Assembly: GCA_009602735.1 (NCBI GenBank)
Contig: WELA01012745.1
Span: forward strand, 453,458 to 517,457
Direction: 5' to 3'
Origin: Mesotaenium endlicherianum
Taxonomy: Eukaryota; Streptophyta; Zygnematophyceae; Zygnematales; Mesotaeniaceae
DNA length: 64,000 nucleotides
The position numbers and the translations under genes were made by a program. Of this stretch, positions 24,968 to 37,182 are shown one piece after another (the first letter of the stretch is position 1; every line of letters begins with the position of its first letter). The notes under the pieces were generated by a model. The model worked only from the letters and a program-made list of their open reading frames with translations. It had not been told where the DNA came from and searched no databases.

Positions 24968-27900
24968 CTACCTCTCCACTGCCTTCTAGGGATTGGGACG
25001 CATGAGCAGCAGCCGATGAATGAAGTGGAGGACAAGGAGAGGAGAAGATGGAGTCACCTTCCATAGCCCGTCGTTGAGGTAGTGGATGTTGTCCACTCCA
25101 ATGCCCTTGTTCACTTTCTTACTGTAAAGCACCCGGCAGCACACACGCACACCCGCGAGCACACCCGCATGCGCGAGCGCGTGGGCACATACAGAAACAG
25201 AAGAAGGAAGATTTACAATCACGACCGTCTGTGCTAGAGTAACGGAGAGGAAGAGGGCGGACAGCCCGATGGGCTTGAAACTATTAAAGATTACTCTTGA
25301 CTGTGCCTTGGGGGGACTGTCATGTTGCACACCCTTCCTGCGCTTGTGCATGAACAGAACATGGAGCAACCAAGACCAGACACCGGTAGTATTATTTACA
25401 GACTGGCAGTCCTGCATTTTCCTCTTCTGGCAGAAATTTGGTACCAGCGGCATCCAGGTGCAGACAAGTCACCCAAGTTACGCACGGCACAGTACTGCTT
25501 GGACGGCCGAACACCAAAGCAAAAGGGCTTGCAATGCATGTGGAGGACAGGTAGCACCTTTTCACATCACCAGCCTTCAACCAGCGTGCAACGGAGCAAC
25601 ATACGACAAGCCGTGACTGAGGCTCACTGCCCCAACCTTTGGAGAATGAAGCTACTCCCTGATTGGTAACAGCCACACAAGTCTGCGAGTGCCTAACATG
25701 CGCACGCGCTGTGCCACTCTGCTCTGCCAGGAGTAGAACGTAGATACATGTGCGGTACAGCATACGTGTGAGCATGGGGAAACAGGATGCTCCAGCCACT
25801 AGGCCGTTTTGTGCAAGCTCCCACAAACTCCTTACATGTCAGCGACGGCCATCTTTGTCAGCCCAATGGCAAGAGGAAGCGTCTTGCCCTCAGCAAAAAT
25901 TGCCTGCACCAAGAAAACACAAGGCTCGAGGAAATGAGAACAAGCGGCACTCGAGGTTATAACCCGAAGCTGTCGGCTTTGTCACTCGCAATGAACACTC
26001 TGGACGGAAATAATGAAAGAAACAATCACCCAGGCGAACGGATCTGCAGAGAGAAAGCAAAAGCCCATTTGTTGAAGAGCCTACTAAGAGCGCGGAAAAT
26101 TGCACTCAGAAGCGTGTCAGCAACAATGCAACTGCACGTGGGCCGATCTCCACGCTTTTGCCAAACATCACCCCCATCTCAACTTTGCTTCTTAGATGCT
26201 GACAAGCCTCACACATACCCTGGAAACTCTAAAGATACGGTCTAATGTACATGATGAAGCGACGAACGATGCAGCACTCACTCTTAACAAGTCAAATCAT
26301 TGGGCTTCAAGTGTGCTGTCTCAAAGGGGGAAATTCCAGCCAAAAGTCCAGGGAGGCGGCCCTATTGGGACAAACACAAAGGTGGTACCAGCAGCACAAG
26401 CATGGGAGAAACTGGAGAACCAAACCAAAGGACCGTGGACAGGCAGCAGGCAGGAATCAGAGGAAGGAGGGAGCATCAGAAGCGCGGCAGGGAACAGGAC
26501 GCAGGGGACAGGGGACGAGGGACAGGCACAGCAATCGGGAGACAGCGACTGGGGGACTGGCACTATGAGACAGGCAAAGTGGCTGGGGATAGGGGGCAGG
26601 GCCTGGCAGAGAGACAGGGACAAGCAGGTGGCGGAAGGTGCCGACCACGGGGTGCTCTGCGGGCAAGTCGTCGTCGAGCGCGCCTCCCTTAGAGGTCAAG
26701 CCGGGGCACATGATGTTGGCGCCCGCCATCACGAACTTGATGGCGCCCCGGTCCACTTGCACCTTCTTCATGATGTCGGGAACTGCAGCCACCGTGTGGG
26801 CAGCAGCAGGGGGAGGGATTACAGGAGGCGGCAATACGTGATCAGAAGTGAGGCCAGACCGCAGGAGGTAACGATGCGTGATCAGAGGGGGTGACCAGGT
26901 GAGTCCCGGATGAGCCAGGTGGCATGCTTCAGCCTGGCAGCACGGCTCCACGCATGCATGCATTCAATGCCTGGAACAGAACTGAGGGCGACCTGGCGGC
27001 AGGGGACCGGCAGGGCAATGAGGTCAGGGTGAGTCAGGGTGTCATCGGGGTGAGCGCGCGATATCCGGTATGATAGGTAGGAAGGTCATGTATGACACAT
27101 GCATGCACGCATGTACAAAGACCTTGACCAAAGAAAGAACCTCCCCTTTTCTGATTTCTGATTTGTAAGAGTGATTCTAATGAGACAGTCAAGAGTACAT
27201 GCTACACTTTCTGACCAAGCACAATCACTTCTCCGTATCGACTACTTTTCAACGTGGCACCCCATATGCTGCACCTCTAGCCGAGACATATATCGGAGCA
27301 GGGATGCATGCAGAGGTCCCACAGGCCTCGTCATGGCGCACTACCTGCTGGCTACACCCTACAGAGGCACTCAGATCCCAGAGTTTTCAAGCAGATCAAC
27401 GGCTGACACAGTGCCAAATAGCCAGCTGAGAATGATAACAACAGTTGTCGTGGGCAGCCAGCTCGTGTCTGGCGCAGGGGCACCGTGGCATAGGAGCAAA
27501 AACTCAAGCCCACAGAATTCCTGCAGGGGAGGCAAAGGCAGCTCACACTGGTGCAGCAGGCGCAGGGTGGGCATGTAGGGCCCATCGCGGATGTTGAAAA
27601 AGAGGGGCTCGTTGTTCACCACCACCAGGTTCAGGTGGTTCTGGCTGTCGGCACCCGCTCCCAGGCAAGCAACCCCGCCCGCCACCACACGCGTCATGGC
27701 CTGTGAAAGAGATGCTACGCTTCTGTCCAACGGACATGGCTGCATGAGGAGACCCGCAGGAACTCTAGAACAGCTCGCGGCAGGCCACGCTATGAGAGAG
27801 GGCCAGCCTGCCAACTCTTTACAAGTTGCGAATGCATGAGTACGGAGACGCACGCAGGCCGTGGAACAGCCCTTGGGCGGGCTGCGCTGCTAGAGGGGGC

Positions 27901-30058
27901 CCGCCTGCCAACTGGCTGAACAAGTGGCAGAATGCGACCAAGCGAGCATTGACGAGCATCAAGCGTGGTCTTAACCGAGACTTGGATTCCAGCAGTGACA
28001 ATGAAAACAACCATGTCTGCAGCAGAAGCAGCAGAAAGGGACAGCCACAGCAAAGCCAAGGCCCATCAGGGAAAGCATGTTATGGATGCTTCAGCCCATC
28101 CTTGCTTGCCAAGGGTTCAGTAACAAGGCAAAGAATCTAAAACCTGGTCCATGGTCTTTTGCTGATGGTTTAAATGTAGTCCGTCAGAACTTATAGGACA
28201 GCACATGCACGAGGGCTGATGCAAAAGTCGTAGGCTGAGGCGTCTCAGGAAATATGGCCTGTCATACACAATAAACACGGCAGCCTCCTGCAGGCCATGG
28301 AGATGGCAGAGCACAGGGAGAGATGTGACTCACCACTTCACAACTACCAGAGGAGATTTTTTTGGAAGGAGCTCTTCTAGGTTGACTTCAAAGGAAGGAT
28401 ACTGCAAGGAAGAACACAAGCACCCAGCAGCCCTTGCTTAACACTTGAGAACCAGAAGATGCTGCTGCTGGCTCCTGAGGGTGGCCTCCACACGCATGTC
28501 CAAGCTATTCGATACTCTGTAGCAACTGTGCACATGTTTAAGTGAATGTTCTTGGCTCCTCAACAGGCAATTCATTAAAACCCCCGAGACTTGTACATGA
28601 GTGGATATAGGGGGTTCTTAGGCAAGGGCGTGATGAGGAGGAGGGGGGCGCCGGAACAACTTCCACACAATGTTAGCACTGATGTATAAACATTCTTTGC
28701 TTGGCCTTGAAGTCTTTAAATTCTTCTTAGAACCACACTACCCTGGACATGTTCTAAAGACCAAGAAGTTTTGACTGCAAGAAAAAGCAAAGGGAAAGTA
28801 CATAATGAGGCTGCAGCTATTTAACTACACTCAACACACTGCACGGTTTGCTAAGTGTGAGCTGACTAAAGGGATCAGCAGTGGCCTTCAGAACGCTGAA
28901 AGAAACTTGCAAGTATACATACTGGGAAATTCAACGAGCCCGAAAGTAAACTTAAAGCTCTTCTATATGCTAGAATTTGCTCTAATGTAAGCGAAGTTGA
29001 GGGACCCCAACTCACCTCCTCCGCAATGCTCTGCCTGATCTTGCGTTGCACTGAAGCCTTGACCTGGTTCTGTCCAGTCACCTCGTCAGCTGAGAACCTG
29101 CACATTGATCGTGTTTGTTCATAGGCACATCATAAACCATCAGGTCAAGCGCTTTACTGCTCAGTACCTGCCCTCCATCTAGCCCCTTCATTGTGTGCAC
29201 ATCAAATCATTCTCCTCCTTGTCCTGTTCATACCTTCTAGAGGCATGGAACCAGCTAAAAGCAAGATGGGTGAGGTTCTAGAACTCCTTGCCTCCTACAT
29301 CTAGCTGTTATCCGTGATGTCGCTTTCCTACGAAAGCTGCAAGTAACCCTCTCGTCAACGTAACCACGTTGAGACACTTCAATTCTCTGCATGGAAAAGC
29401 AATCAGCTTACAAGCAGGAATACAAAACCCCTTCAGTTTGAGATCTGGCGTGAAGCTTTGGACGCTTCAAAGCTTAGAACTAGTAAGATACCTCTAACAT
29501 GTTCACAAACATGAGGCAGATTGCCCACCACGCCAAGTACAGGAACCCCATATACCTCCGAATAGCCCACATTGTTCAGCCAGCCCGCACCACAGTCCCT
29601 TCAAGCCAGTTTTGATTGCGGCAACTTGACAGGCAGACGCCCATCAGTTGACAAGAAGTATGACAAGTTAACATATTTCCACAGAGGGAGCAGGCGCATG
29701 TGTTTGTTTCACATCGAGTTTGCTTTTCATGCTCTTAGTGCTGTGTCCTTTTCCAAATAATACAATCTTTCGTGTTTCTTTCGTCAATTTAACATCAGTG
29801 GCGCATTTTGTAAAAGGTAGTGCCAACAGCGCAAATACCAGACACAAAACTATTGCTCAATATATCATGTCAATATGAAACAAACTCTAAAACATACCGA
29901 TACAGCGATCATGAAATATGTGTACCAGACAGATGCTAGTGTTGATTCTCCTATGAATAGAAGAACAGCACGGCGCACAAAATAATACAATCAACTTTCC
30001 AAGGCCCATTCATAAAAGTCTTCACAATTCAAAAAAATATCTCTTACTTCTTGAACAT
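24968..30058 (-). CDS. MCTS1: MCTS1 / MCT-1 translation re-initiation factor, PUA domain (181 aa, 8 exons)
   Basis: Partner of DENR. The heterodimer binds the 40S ribosome to release deacylated tRNA and to promote re-initiation in the cytosol. Minus-strand exons in order: 30048-30058, 29016-29097, 28334-28401, 27547-27644, 26646-26782, 25836-25903, 25058-25121, 24968-24985. All phases close and the total is 181 aa, the length of human MCTS1. The N-terminus MFKKFSADE, the MCT-1 N-domain ([16 protein letters not shown]), and [19 protein letters not shown] match the family. The PUA domain is [38 protein letters not shown] and [18 protein letters not shown]. The first coding exon is only 11 nt and the last only 18 nt (KAVER and stop). 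The exon 5 donor (GTCGGC) is weak. The last exon is inferred from splice phase and total length. Confidence 0.93.
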
Positions 30059-30943
30059 GATGAATGTCTAGACCTTCCACCAGCTAGCGCTTGTTGCCTT
30101 CTCCAATTTCCAGTCAAAATAAACAGTCCTCCCTCGCCCATATGCAGCTGTACAAGACGGAAGACTCTTATCTCAGCCTGTACTTAATGAGAAGTATGAG
30201 AAAATTATGTGCATCAATAAAGTGTATCGTGAATTGCTTTGTTATGCTTCTCAGTAGCTGGCTGAATCTGCACTAAGATACTAAATTAAGTTTGCACTCG
30301 ACATGGTGGAGGGGAGGGACGAAACGCAGCGCTCTGTCATTACTCATCAGGAGAAGGGGTTCGTGCGCACGTGGTATGTAGACCTCGTGTAGTGAACATC
30401 TTTCTGCATTCGGCATGCAAAAGTAGAAAACAATAATAACAGTCCTTGTGACAATTCATTTTTCTCAACGATACGATTCGAGCAGGATTCGAGTGTAGTC
30501 CAGGACCAAGGACGACGTTGACTGGATGTAGCCGACAATGTTGAGCAACTTGTCATGGGACGTCAAAGAGGGTTGACCGACATGGTGCAAGCAGTTACAA
30601 CTCGACTGGTTTACGAACGCGACCGTACCACCCCTCGACACACCTCGACATTGCAAAATTGCCCTCTCCACGTTGATGTCATCGTGCTCTTTCGCTGCAC
30701 CATGATTTCAGCGAAGTCCTGAGCGTTGCGTAGATTAGGTGTGGGTGGTTTGGTCTATGTGATCATTTGATGGCAAAGGTGACTCTGAAAAGAAGCTGAT
30801 TAAGTGCATACTGATTGACTGTGGTCCTTTGTGGTGCATGTTTAAGTCGTTTCTTTTCAGGTTTACGTTCTACGACGTCTTAACTTAAGACTGTCTTTGC
30901 AAGGGTTGGCGTTCATCCATAGGGATTAAATTACGGTGTAGAG
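30059..30943. promoter_or_regulatory. Shared 5' region of divergent MCTS1 and V-ATPase d genes
   Basis: An 885-bp interval between two start codons that point away from each other. It must contain both 5' UTRs and both promoters, unless there are distant upstream exons. I see no clear TATA box at a sensible distance and no other gene in it. Confidence 0.45.
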
Positions 30944-33900
30944 ATGTGGGGCTTCGAAGCCTTGACGTTTAACATTAAAGATGGTTACTTAGAAGCAATT
31001 GTTCGAGGTCATAGAGGCTCGCTGTTAACCGCAGCAGATTACAACAACCTCTGTCAGTGTGAGACACTTGAGGACATCAAAATGCATCTGACAGGAACTG
31101 ATTATGGGCCGAGCTTACAAAATGGTACTGTAATTCCCTTTTTCATTGTGAATGAGTTGTATCAGGCTGCATACAACAGTTGTATTCGCCTATAGAGGCA
31201 TACACATATTCAGTCGGTTAAAGGGATGCAATCTCTGTACGCTTGGTGGTGTTGTGGATATAACATAAACTGCTGACCGGTCCTCTATCTTTTTTCTCCT
31301 TGTGAACAGAGCCCTCTCCCTTACACACAACAACAATTGTGGAGAAGTGCACACAGAAGCTAGTGGATGACTACAGTCATATGAGGACCCATGCAGTGCA
31401 ACCTTTAGCAAAGTTTTTAGACTACATTACGTGAGTTTTAACATTCCATGCGCCCCGGTGCTATTCTTTTTACTCCTCAAACAATTCCCTCCTTGACCTC
31501 ACGTGATGCACACATGAAACATTAGGTGTAGATTAGTTGGACTCATGTGCTTATGCTACTACAAACATCTTTTCCTTATCCGTTTACTGTTTGCACAGTA
31601 ATTGTTTTAGCACACCCATGCATGGATGTCTTTCCATAGCCATAGGTCATATGTAGGATTCTGTTGCTGTGCTGTGGTGGCAGATATGATGCTCATACTT
31701 AGAGATGCGATCAAGAAAAGCAACAGTTGTAAAGTGCATTTGGTTGGTGCGTATGATTGCAGGTACGGGCACATGATTGATAATGTGGTGCTGATTGTTA
31801 CGGGGACTCTGCACGAGAGAGACGTGCAGGAGCTCTTAGACAAATGTCATCCGCTGGGCATGTTTGACAGGTAACCTTTGTGTTCACGTATACCACTGGA
31901 GGTTTTGCAAAGCAAGCCACCTCATTGTTTACGAAAATATTGTGTACCTGTTCATGACACCATTCTGGCCCCATCCTGCAGTAGCCCGTACGCTTCTGAA
32001 AGGACTACTAGAGGTGTATCATCCCCTTGAGTATGCCTGATATCCTGTTATCACTCCTCCAATTTAGATGTCCTGTGTCACATCTCTCCTTTAAACCCGT
32101 GTACCTACTTATCGTGCCACGCATTGGTAGACAGGAATCAAAACTTGGATGGAGCATGTAGTCAGCGGTCTACTTGTACTGGTCCTTCAAGCATCTCCTG
32201 GAAAACAAATTAGGTCGTTCTAGGCTGCCTAAAAGCTGTTGTGATTGTTTTGACAAGGGTTGGGACTTGTCACCTATAAACGTTGTCAAAAAACGACCTG
32301 TCCCTCATATCTGCATTGATACCTGTTTATGTCGTTGAGGGGTTATGTTCTGGCACAGTGCTACTCTGTAACATGTGTGCAACTGTCAGGTTAGGTCTGT
32401 CAACAGGGGCTAAAGTCACCGTTGTTTGGTGAAATACACGTAAGGAATGTGAAGCTAATGATTCAGGGCAACTTTAGCTGTACTATGTTGGTGTTTGTAA
32501 AATACGTACTCAAGCCAATGGAAGGTGAAGTTGCTTTGCTTCTGGCTGCTGCTTACTACTCGTATGTGTCAAGGAGCAGTATGAATGAGATGTATTTGCT
32601 GCTATACAAGCCTATTCTTCATGTATGGCTGTTTGAAATCATGGTCTGGGTATTTCTACCTGTTTAAAGCGAAGCATGGATTGAGCTGCACGATGTACAT
32701 ACTCTCTTTGATAGATGACCTTTCAGAAAGTCGATGCAAAAGGGGTTGGGAAACAAGGTACCATTTCCAGTCAAGCGGCTGCCTTAGACTCTGGGTCATG
32801 TATGTGAGCACTTAGTCCACTCTGCTCTAGTTAGGTTTAAAGCATTTCAGTCTACAATATTGAAGTTTGTGGCATGGTCAGGGCAGCTTAGGCGTGTTGG
32901 AGATGCTAGACAGGTGCTGTAGTTCTGATCTCTTTCATTGTTGTGGTTTGCTGCAGCATTGCCACGCTGGCAGTTGCGCAGAACATGCGGGAGCTGTACC
33001 GCCTGGTGCTTGTTGATACCCCGCTAGCGCCGTACTTCTCCGCCTCCATCACCTCCGAGGTAAACTGTCAACGCACGTCTTCATCATGAGTAGCATCGTC
33101 TGTTTACCGTTCTTTACCGTTCTTTACGAGGATGCTGCAATTTCTAGTGCATGCTTGTTAGAAGCTAGGGTCGAAGTGAAGTTGTTACTTCCAGTTCAGC
33201 CTCTGGTCAAGAAGCAGCAAGGAGGCTTGATGAAGATTTGGAGCAGGCATGGCAGGCAAGGAAGCAGGCTGGACAGTCTTGAAGCTGCTTGTTGTTCTTA
33301 GTGACACAGTGTTTTTGTGCTTATATATGGGCTGTGTCCAAACTTGTGGATCTCATTTTCCTGCCGGCGAAAGTTCTGGGAGCCCGAAGGAAATAGCAAA
33401 AAATGCTCCTCTTCATCTCGCACACGCTCAGAGCTACTCGATGATGTGTTTGCAAGTGGCTCTTATGGCTCGATGCTTTCATCCGCAACCTGGCTAAGAG
33501 CAAACTGGACCGCTGATGTATGTTGCGTCCGTGCATGGGAATCTTCTCCTAAGCTCTGCAAGCGCATGCTGCCGCAGTTGGCACTGCACCTCGGCCTAAG
33601 CTGGCTCTCAGAAATACGTAGAGCACGTCATGAGAGCACACAGGAGCATCTTCCCACTCCTCTCGCCTCATCTTTTGCTCGCCTGGCGTGTGGGTGCGCA
33701 GGACCTGGACGACATGAACATAGAGATCATGAGGAACACCTTGTACAAAGCATACCTTGAGGACTTCTACAAGTTCTGCAAGGTAGACTGGTTCTCTCCT
33801 CAAGTTTCCCGGGGCGTGCCTTGAGTCATGCTGTACATGGTACAAGCGGTTGATGTGTGCAGAATCTTGTGCCAGGCCCTTGGCTTCAGTTACACCTTGA

Positions 33901-36219
33901 AATGGATACCGGTGGGATTCGTTCGCGGATGAGAATGGGTTGTTTTAGCGTGGCTTGCAGCTGTAAGCATTGGGCCCTCATGGTTATGGATCTGATTCCT
34001 CTGGTTCATTCGTTTCATAGCTTACCACAGAAGCTTTCATGATGCAAAGAATGAGTGCCCCCCTTAGCCAGAGTCAGACCCTGATGAGCAGGAAGCGTGG
34101 AGCTTAGCAGTTTGTGCTCCGAATGTGCTCTAAAGTTGGGGGCATCTGTACATTGCAGTCTCTTGGTGGGGCCACATCAGAGATCATGTGCGATCTGCTG
34201 AGCTTTGAAGCCGACCGCCGTGCTGTCCAGATCACAATAAACAGGTGAGAGTGGAAAGCATGTCAGTTGGGCTGACGTGACTCTGAGGCGATCAGATGCT
34301 TTCCCTGTCCATATATGCAGCATGATTGTCATGTGTTTTGCCAGATGCATCTGTCCTGACCAGATGCCGGCGCTCCATGATGGGATCGCCGCACCTTGCG
34401 TCATCAATCCAGGAAGTTCTGATGCTGTTTCAAAAAGCAGCTCCTCTTTTCAGCCACAGTAACCCAAGGAGGAGGCAGGCGTTCTAATCATGCTCCTGTT
34501 TCCCTGACTTGTGACGCCTTTATTTGCTCCCCTGCTGGCTCCTGTATTGTGCAGTATCGGGACAGAGCTGACAAGAGATGATCGGAGAAAGCTGTACCCC
34601 AACATCGGACTCCTGTAAGGCTTCCTTCATGTGCAGACCCCCCCAAAAAAGCAAAACCTTTTGCGACAAATTTGATTCTGTATCATTTGCTGAAGGCTTC
34701 CGCCATCAAGCTCCCATAACTGCTGGTAGCCTCTGGGTCTTTCCGCTGCTTTGGCCACCAACAAACGTGCTCCTTGGCCTGCATTGATAAGTCGAGGTAC
34801 CGAGTCGCTGCAGCTGTGCAGCGTGCTGTTGGTTTGTGGCAGAGAATGCATGCCCTATTCCTGACACGGAACAATAAACCTTCGTGTTGGGGATTGTTTG
34901 TGCAGGTATCCGTACGGCCATCAGGAGCTTGCTGTGTGCGAAGACTTTGACCAGGTGGTTGTTTGATGCTCCAGTCTGACCTAGCGTGCAATTGAGCCCG
35001 ATCCCTGCATCTTCGTTCAGCTTCCAGTCTGTTGCGGCTTGTTCTTGTCGTGTCGTTCAGTGCTAAGTTTATAATTTTCCTTGTACTTTGTACGATCTCT
35101 GATTGACTTGTAGGTAGTTACCCCGTTCCAAAGCATTAACTTTTTTGAAGCGGTAACTGAGGGCACACATGAGAGAGGCCTTGAAGCGCAGTGTGCTTCA
35201 TGCAATTCAAGCTAGGTTCTGTGTATTTGTTTCTTTGGACAATTGTATGCAAGCCCTTTTCCTTATTCTTGCTTACTGCTTTCCATCTCCCACTCATTCC
35301 CAGTAGCATTGCCAGTCTCACAGTGGTTACCTGGTTATCATTGCTGATTCCGAAGGGCATGTCTCAGCTGATGTTGATAGAGGCCCCGTGCCAAGCATCT
35401 CCCTCTTCAGGCCTGTCTGTCGACGCTTACTTGAGGATGTAGTCATCCCCTCATCAAAGACCTGCATTCTGTGTGTCGTGCTGGCAGGTCCGAGCTGCGA
35501 TGGAGAAGTATCCCCCGTACGCGGCCATCTTCGCGAAGCTGTCGTTTGGGGAGAGCCAAATGCTGGACAAGCTGTTCAATGAGGAGGAGGTCAAGCGCCT
35601 CACGCTGTCCTTTGAGCAGCAGGTCCGTGAGTCACAGTGATCTCCTATGCCTGCTCCGCAGGCAGCCCGCGTCCTCCCATTGATCTTCTGCCTCCTAGCT
35701 TCCTTCACGTTTTCTGGAATGTGGAGGCTTCACCTGTCTGGCCAGGTGGAGGTCTCCGCCATGTGTGCTGGTGGGATGAGGGTCTGCTGGCCCTTGTTGG
35801 CCCCGATTAGCAACGCAGAAAAGTTGCTTAGCCAGTGGCGACACATCTGCCATGCAAATTTGGAAGGTGGTGCTTGTGTGTTATCTTGGCTCCTTGGAAT
35901 AGGCACGTCGTGTTCTCATCATGGTTTCTTCCCCTTTCTTCCACTAGAACTGAGTCCTATACTAGAACGTGCGGTACGATTGTGGATATTTGGCCAACTG
36001 TGTGGTGGAGAGCCATCTTGGAGGTTTTCTCAGCAATGGGTACCTTGATTGTACTAACATGTATATGAGCATGCGGTACATGTGCAGTTCCACTACGGCG
36101 TGTTTTTTGCTTACGTCAGACTTCGGGAGCAGGAAATTAGAAACCTGATGTGGATAGCAGAGTGCGTGGCTCAGAACCAGAAGAGCCGTGTTCACGATGG
36201 CATTGTGCTCATATTTTAG
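30944..36219 (+). CDS. ATP6V0D: V-type H+-ATPase V0 subunit d (351 aa, 10 exons)
   Basis: Subunit d caps the proteolipid ring of the membrane V0 sector and couples it to the central stalk of the vacuolar/endosomal proton pump. Exons: 30944-31124, 31310-31430, 31763-31870, 32957-33059, 33702-33782, 34159-34244, 34555-34614, 34906-34954, 35488-35622, 36088-36219. All junctions are GT-AG and in phase. The sum is 351 aa, identical to human d1. Family landmarks along the length: [88 protein letters not shown], and [20 protein letters not shown] near the C-terminus. It ends in IVLIF, against PIF in human. The start ATG gives [15 protein letters not shown], aligned with the usual N-terminus. Confidence 0.96.
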
Positions 36220-37182
36220 ATGTGCCGTAGGCATTTATCAACATACTTAAGAAGGTACATGTGTTGTCACCATATCACAATCTTTACTTAAGCCTAGTCA
36301 ATACAGGCAACTATGATTGAAGGGAGTTTTCAAACTCGTTGAATAATAGTGGGATAGTTTAACCCTGTATATGCCGCAAATTGTATAAACATTGAAGTTG
36401 CTTACTGTAGTGTGTACCTGCTTTAACGTATAAACATGGTCAGATTGTGCTAGGTGGAAGATGTTACGACACGCCATATCTCTGCGCACTTCTATTGTCT
36501 CGTCAACATGTACTGTTGAAAGATTTTCTCACGTATTGGAGAAGTAGATACAGACGCTGTTTCATTTCCTTCAACATGTTGTGCAAGTTGGTAGTGTTTC
36601 TCCTTCAAGGAGAATCACTGCCATGTCACGAGCAGCAGAGAGTTGCTTAGGGCACTGTCTCTCATAACATGGGGTAAAGTGCTGATGTGAAGAAAAATAC
36701 ATATCACTCCACCTATTCGTGCAGATCCAATCTGAATACTCTTCCCAACTGCATGCTCTCAACCTCAGCTATGAAGCTTATTAGAGAACATTGCCGGCTG
36801 TCCAATGTGAGCAATATCCCTCGAAAGCTTCGAGGTATAATTTTGGTACGCTCCGCGTGACGGTTTGAAAGCGGACTTTGCGCAACGGCTTTGTGTGTTT
36901 TTACATACAGTCATTGGGTACGCAAATGGGTACGCAAAGGGGTACGCAAAGTCGCGCGAAAGTCCATATTTATATGGAATAGGTGATGGCCTAGTCACAT
37001 CGAGTCACATGGTCATACATATTCGTGCTAAGATTAAGATGTGCATGCTAAGATTGGCAATGCACTCACCATACTTCGGAAGAGGTGGTCACATGTATCA
37101 GCAATGGTTGGGCATGTTAACTGATCTATAGTTACCAATGCTGTGGGGGTTATCCAAGATAGTGATTTCAGGTAACTAAACT
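36220..37182. other. Intergenic between V-ATPase d and ORC2
   Basis: Presumed 3' UTR of the V-ATPase gene and 5' region of ORC2. A short tandem GGGTACGCAAA occurs three times at about 36915-36951. Further 5' exons of ORC2 could lie here, but I could not identify any. Confidence 0.45.

Noticed and set aside
26196-26963. Several overlapping open frames on both strands (up to 232 aa)
   Set aside because: They overlap the MCTS1 exon 26646-26782 and its flanking introns. Only the short minus-strand segment with [14 protein letters not shown] has family support.
36897-36960. Triplicated GGGTACGCAAA as a possible CRISPR-like or operator array
   Set aside because: Only three adjacent short copies with no spacers, in a eukaryotic intergenic region. 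It is a trivial tandem duplication.
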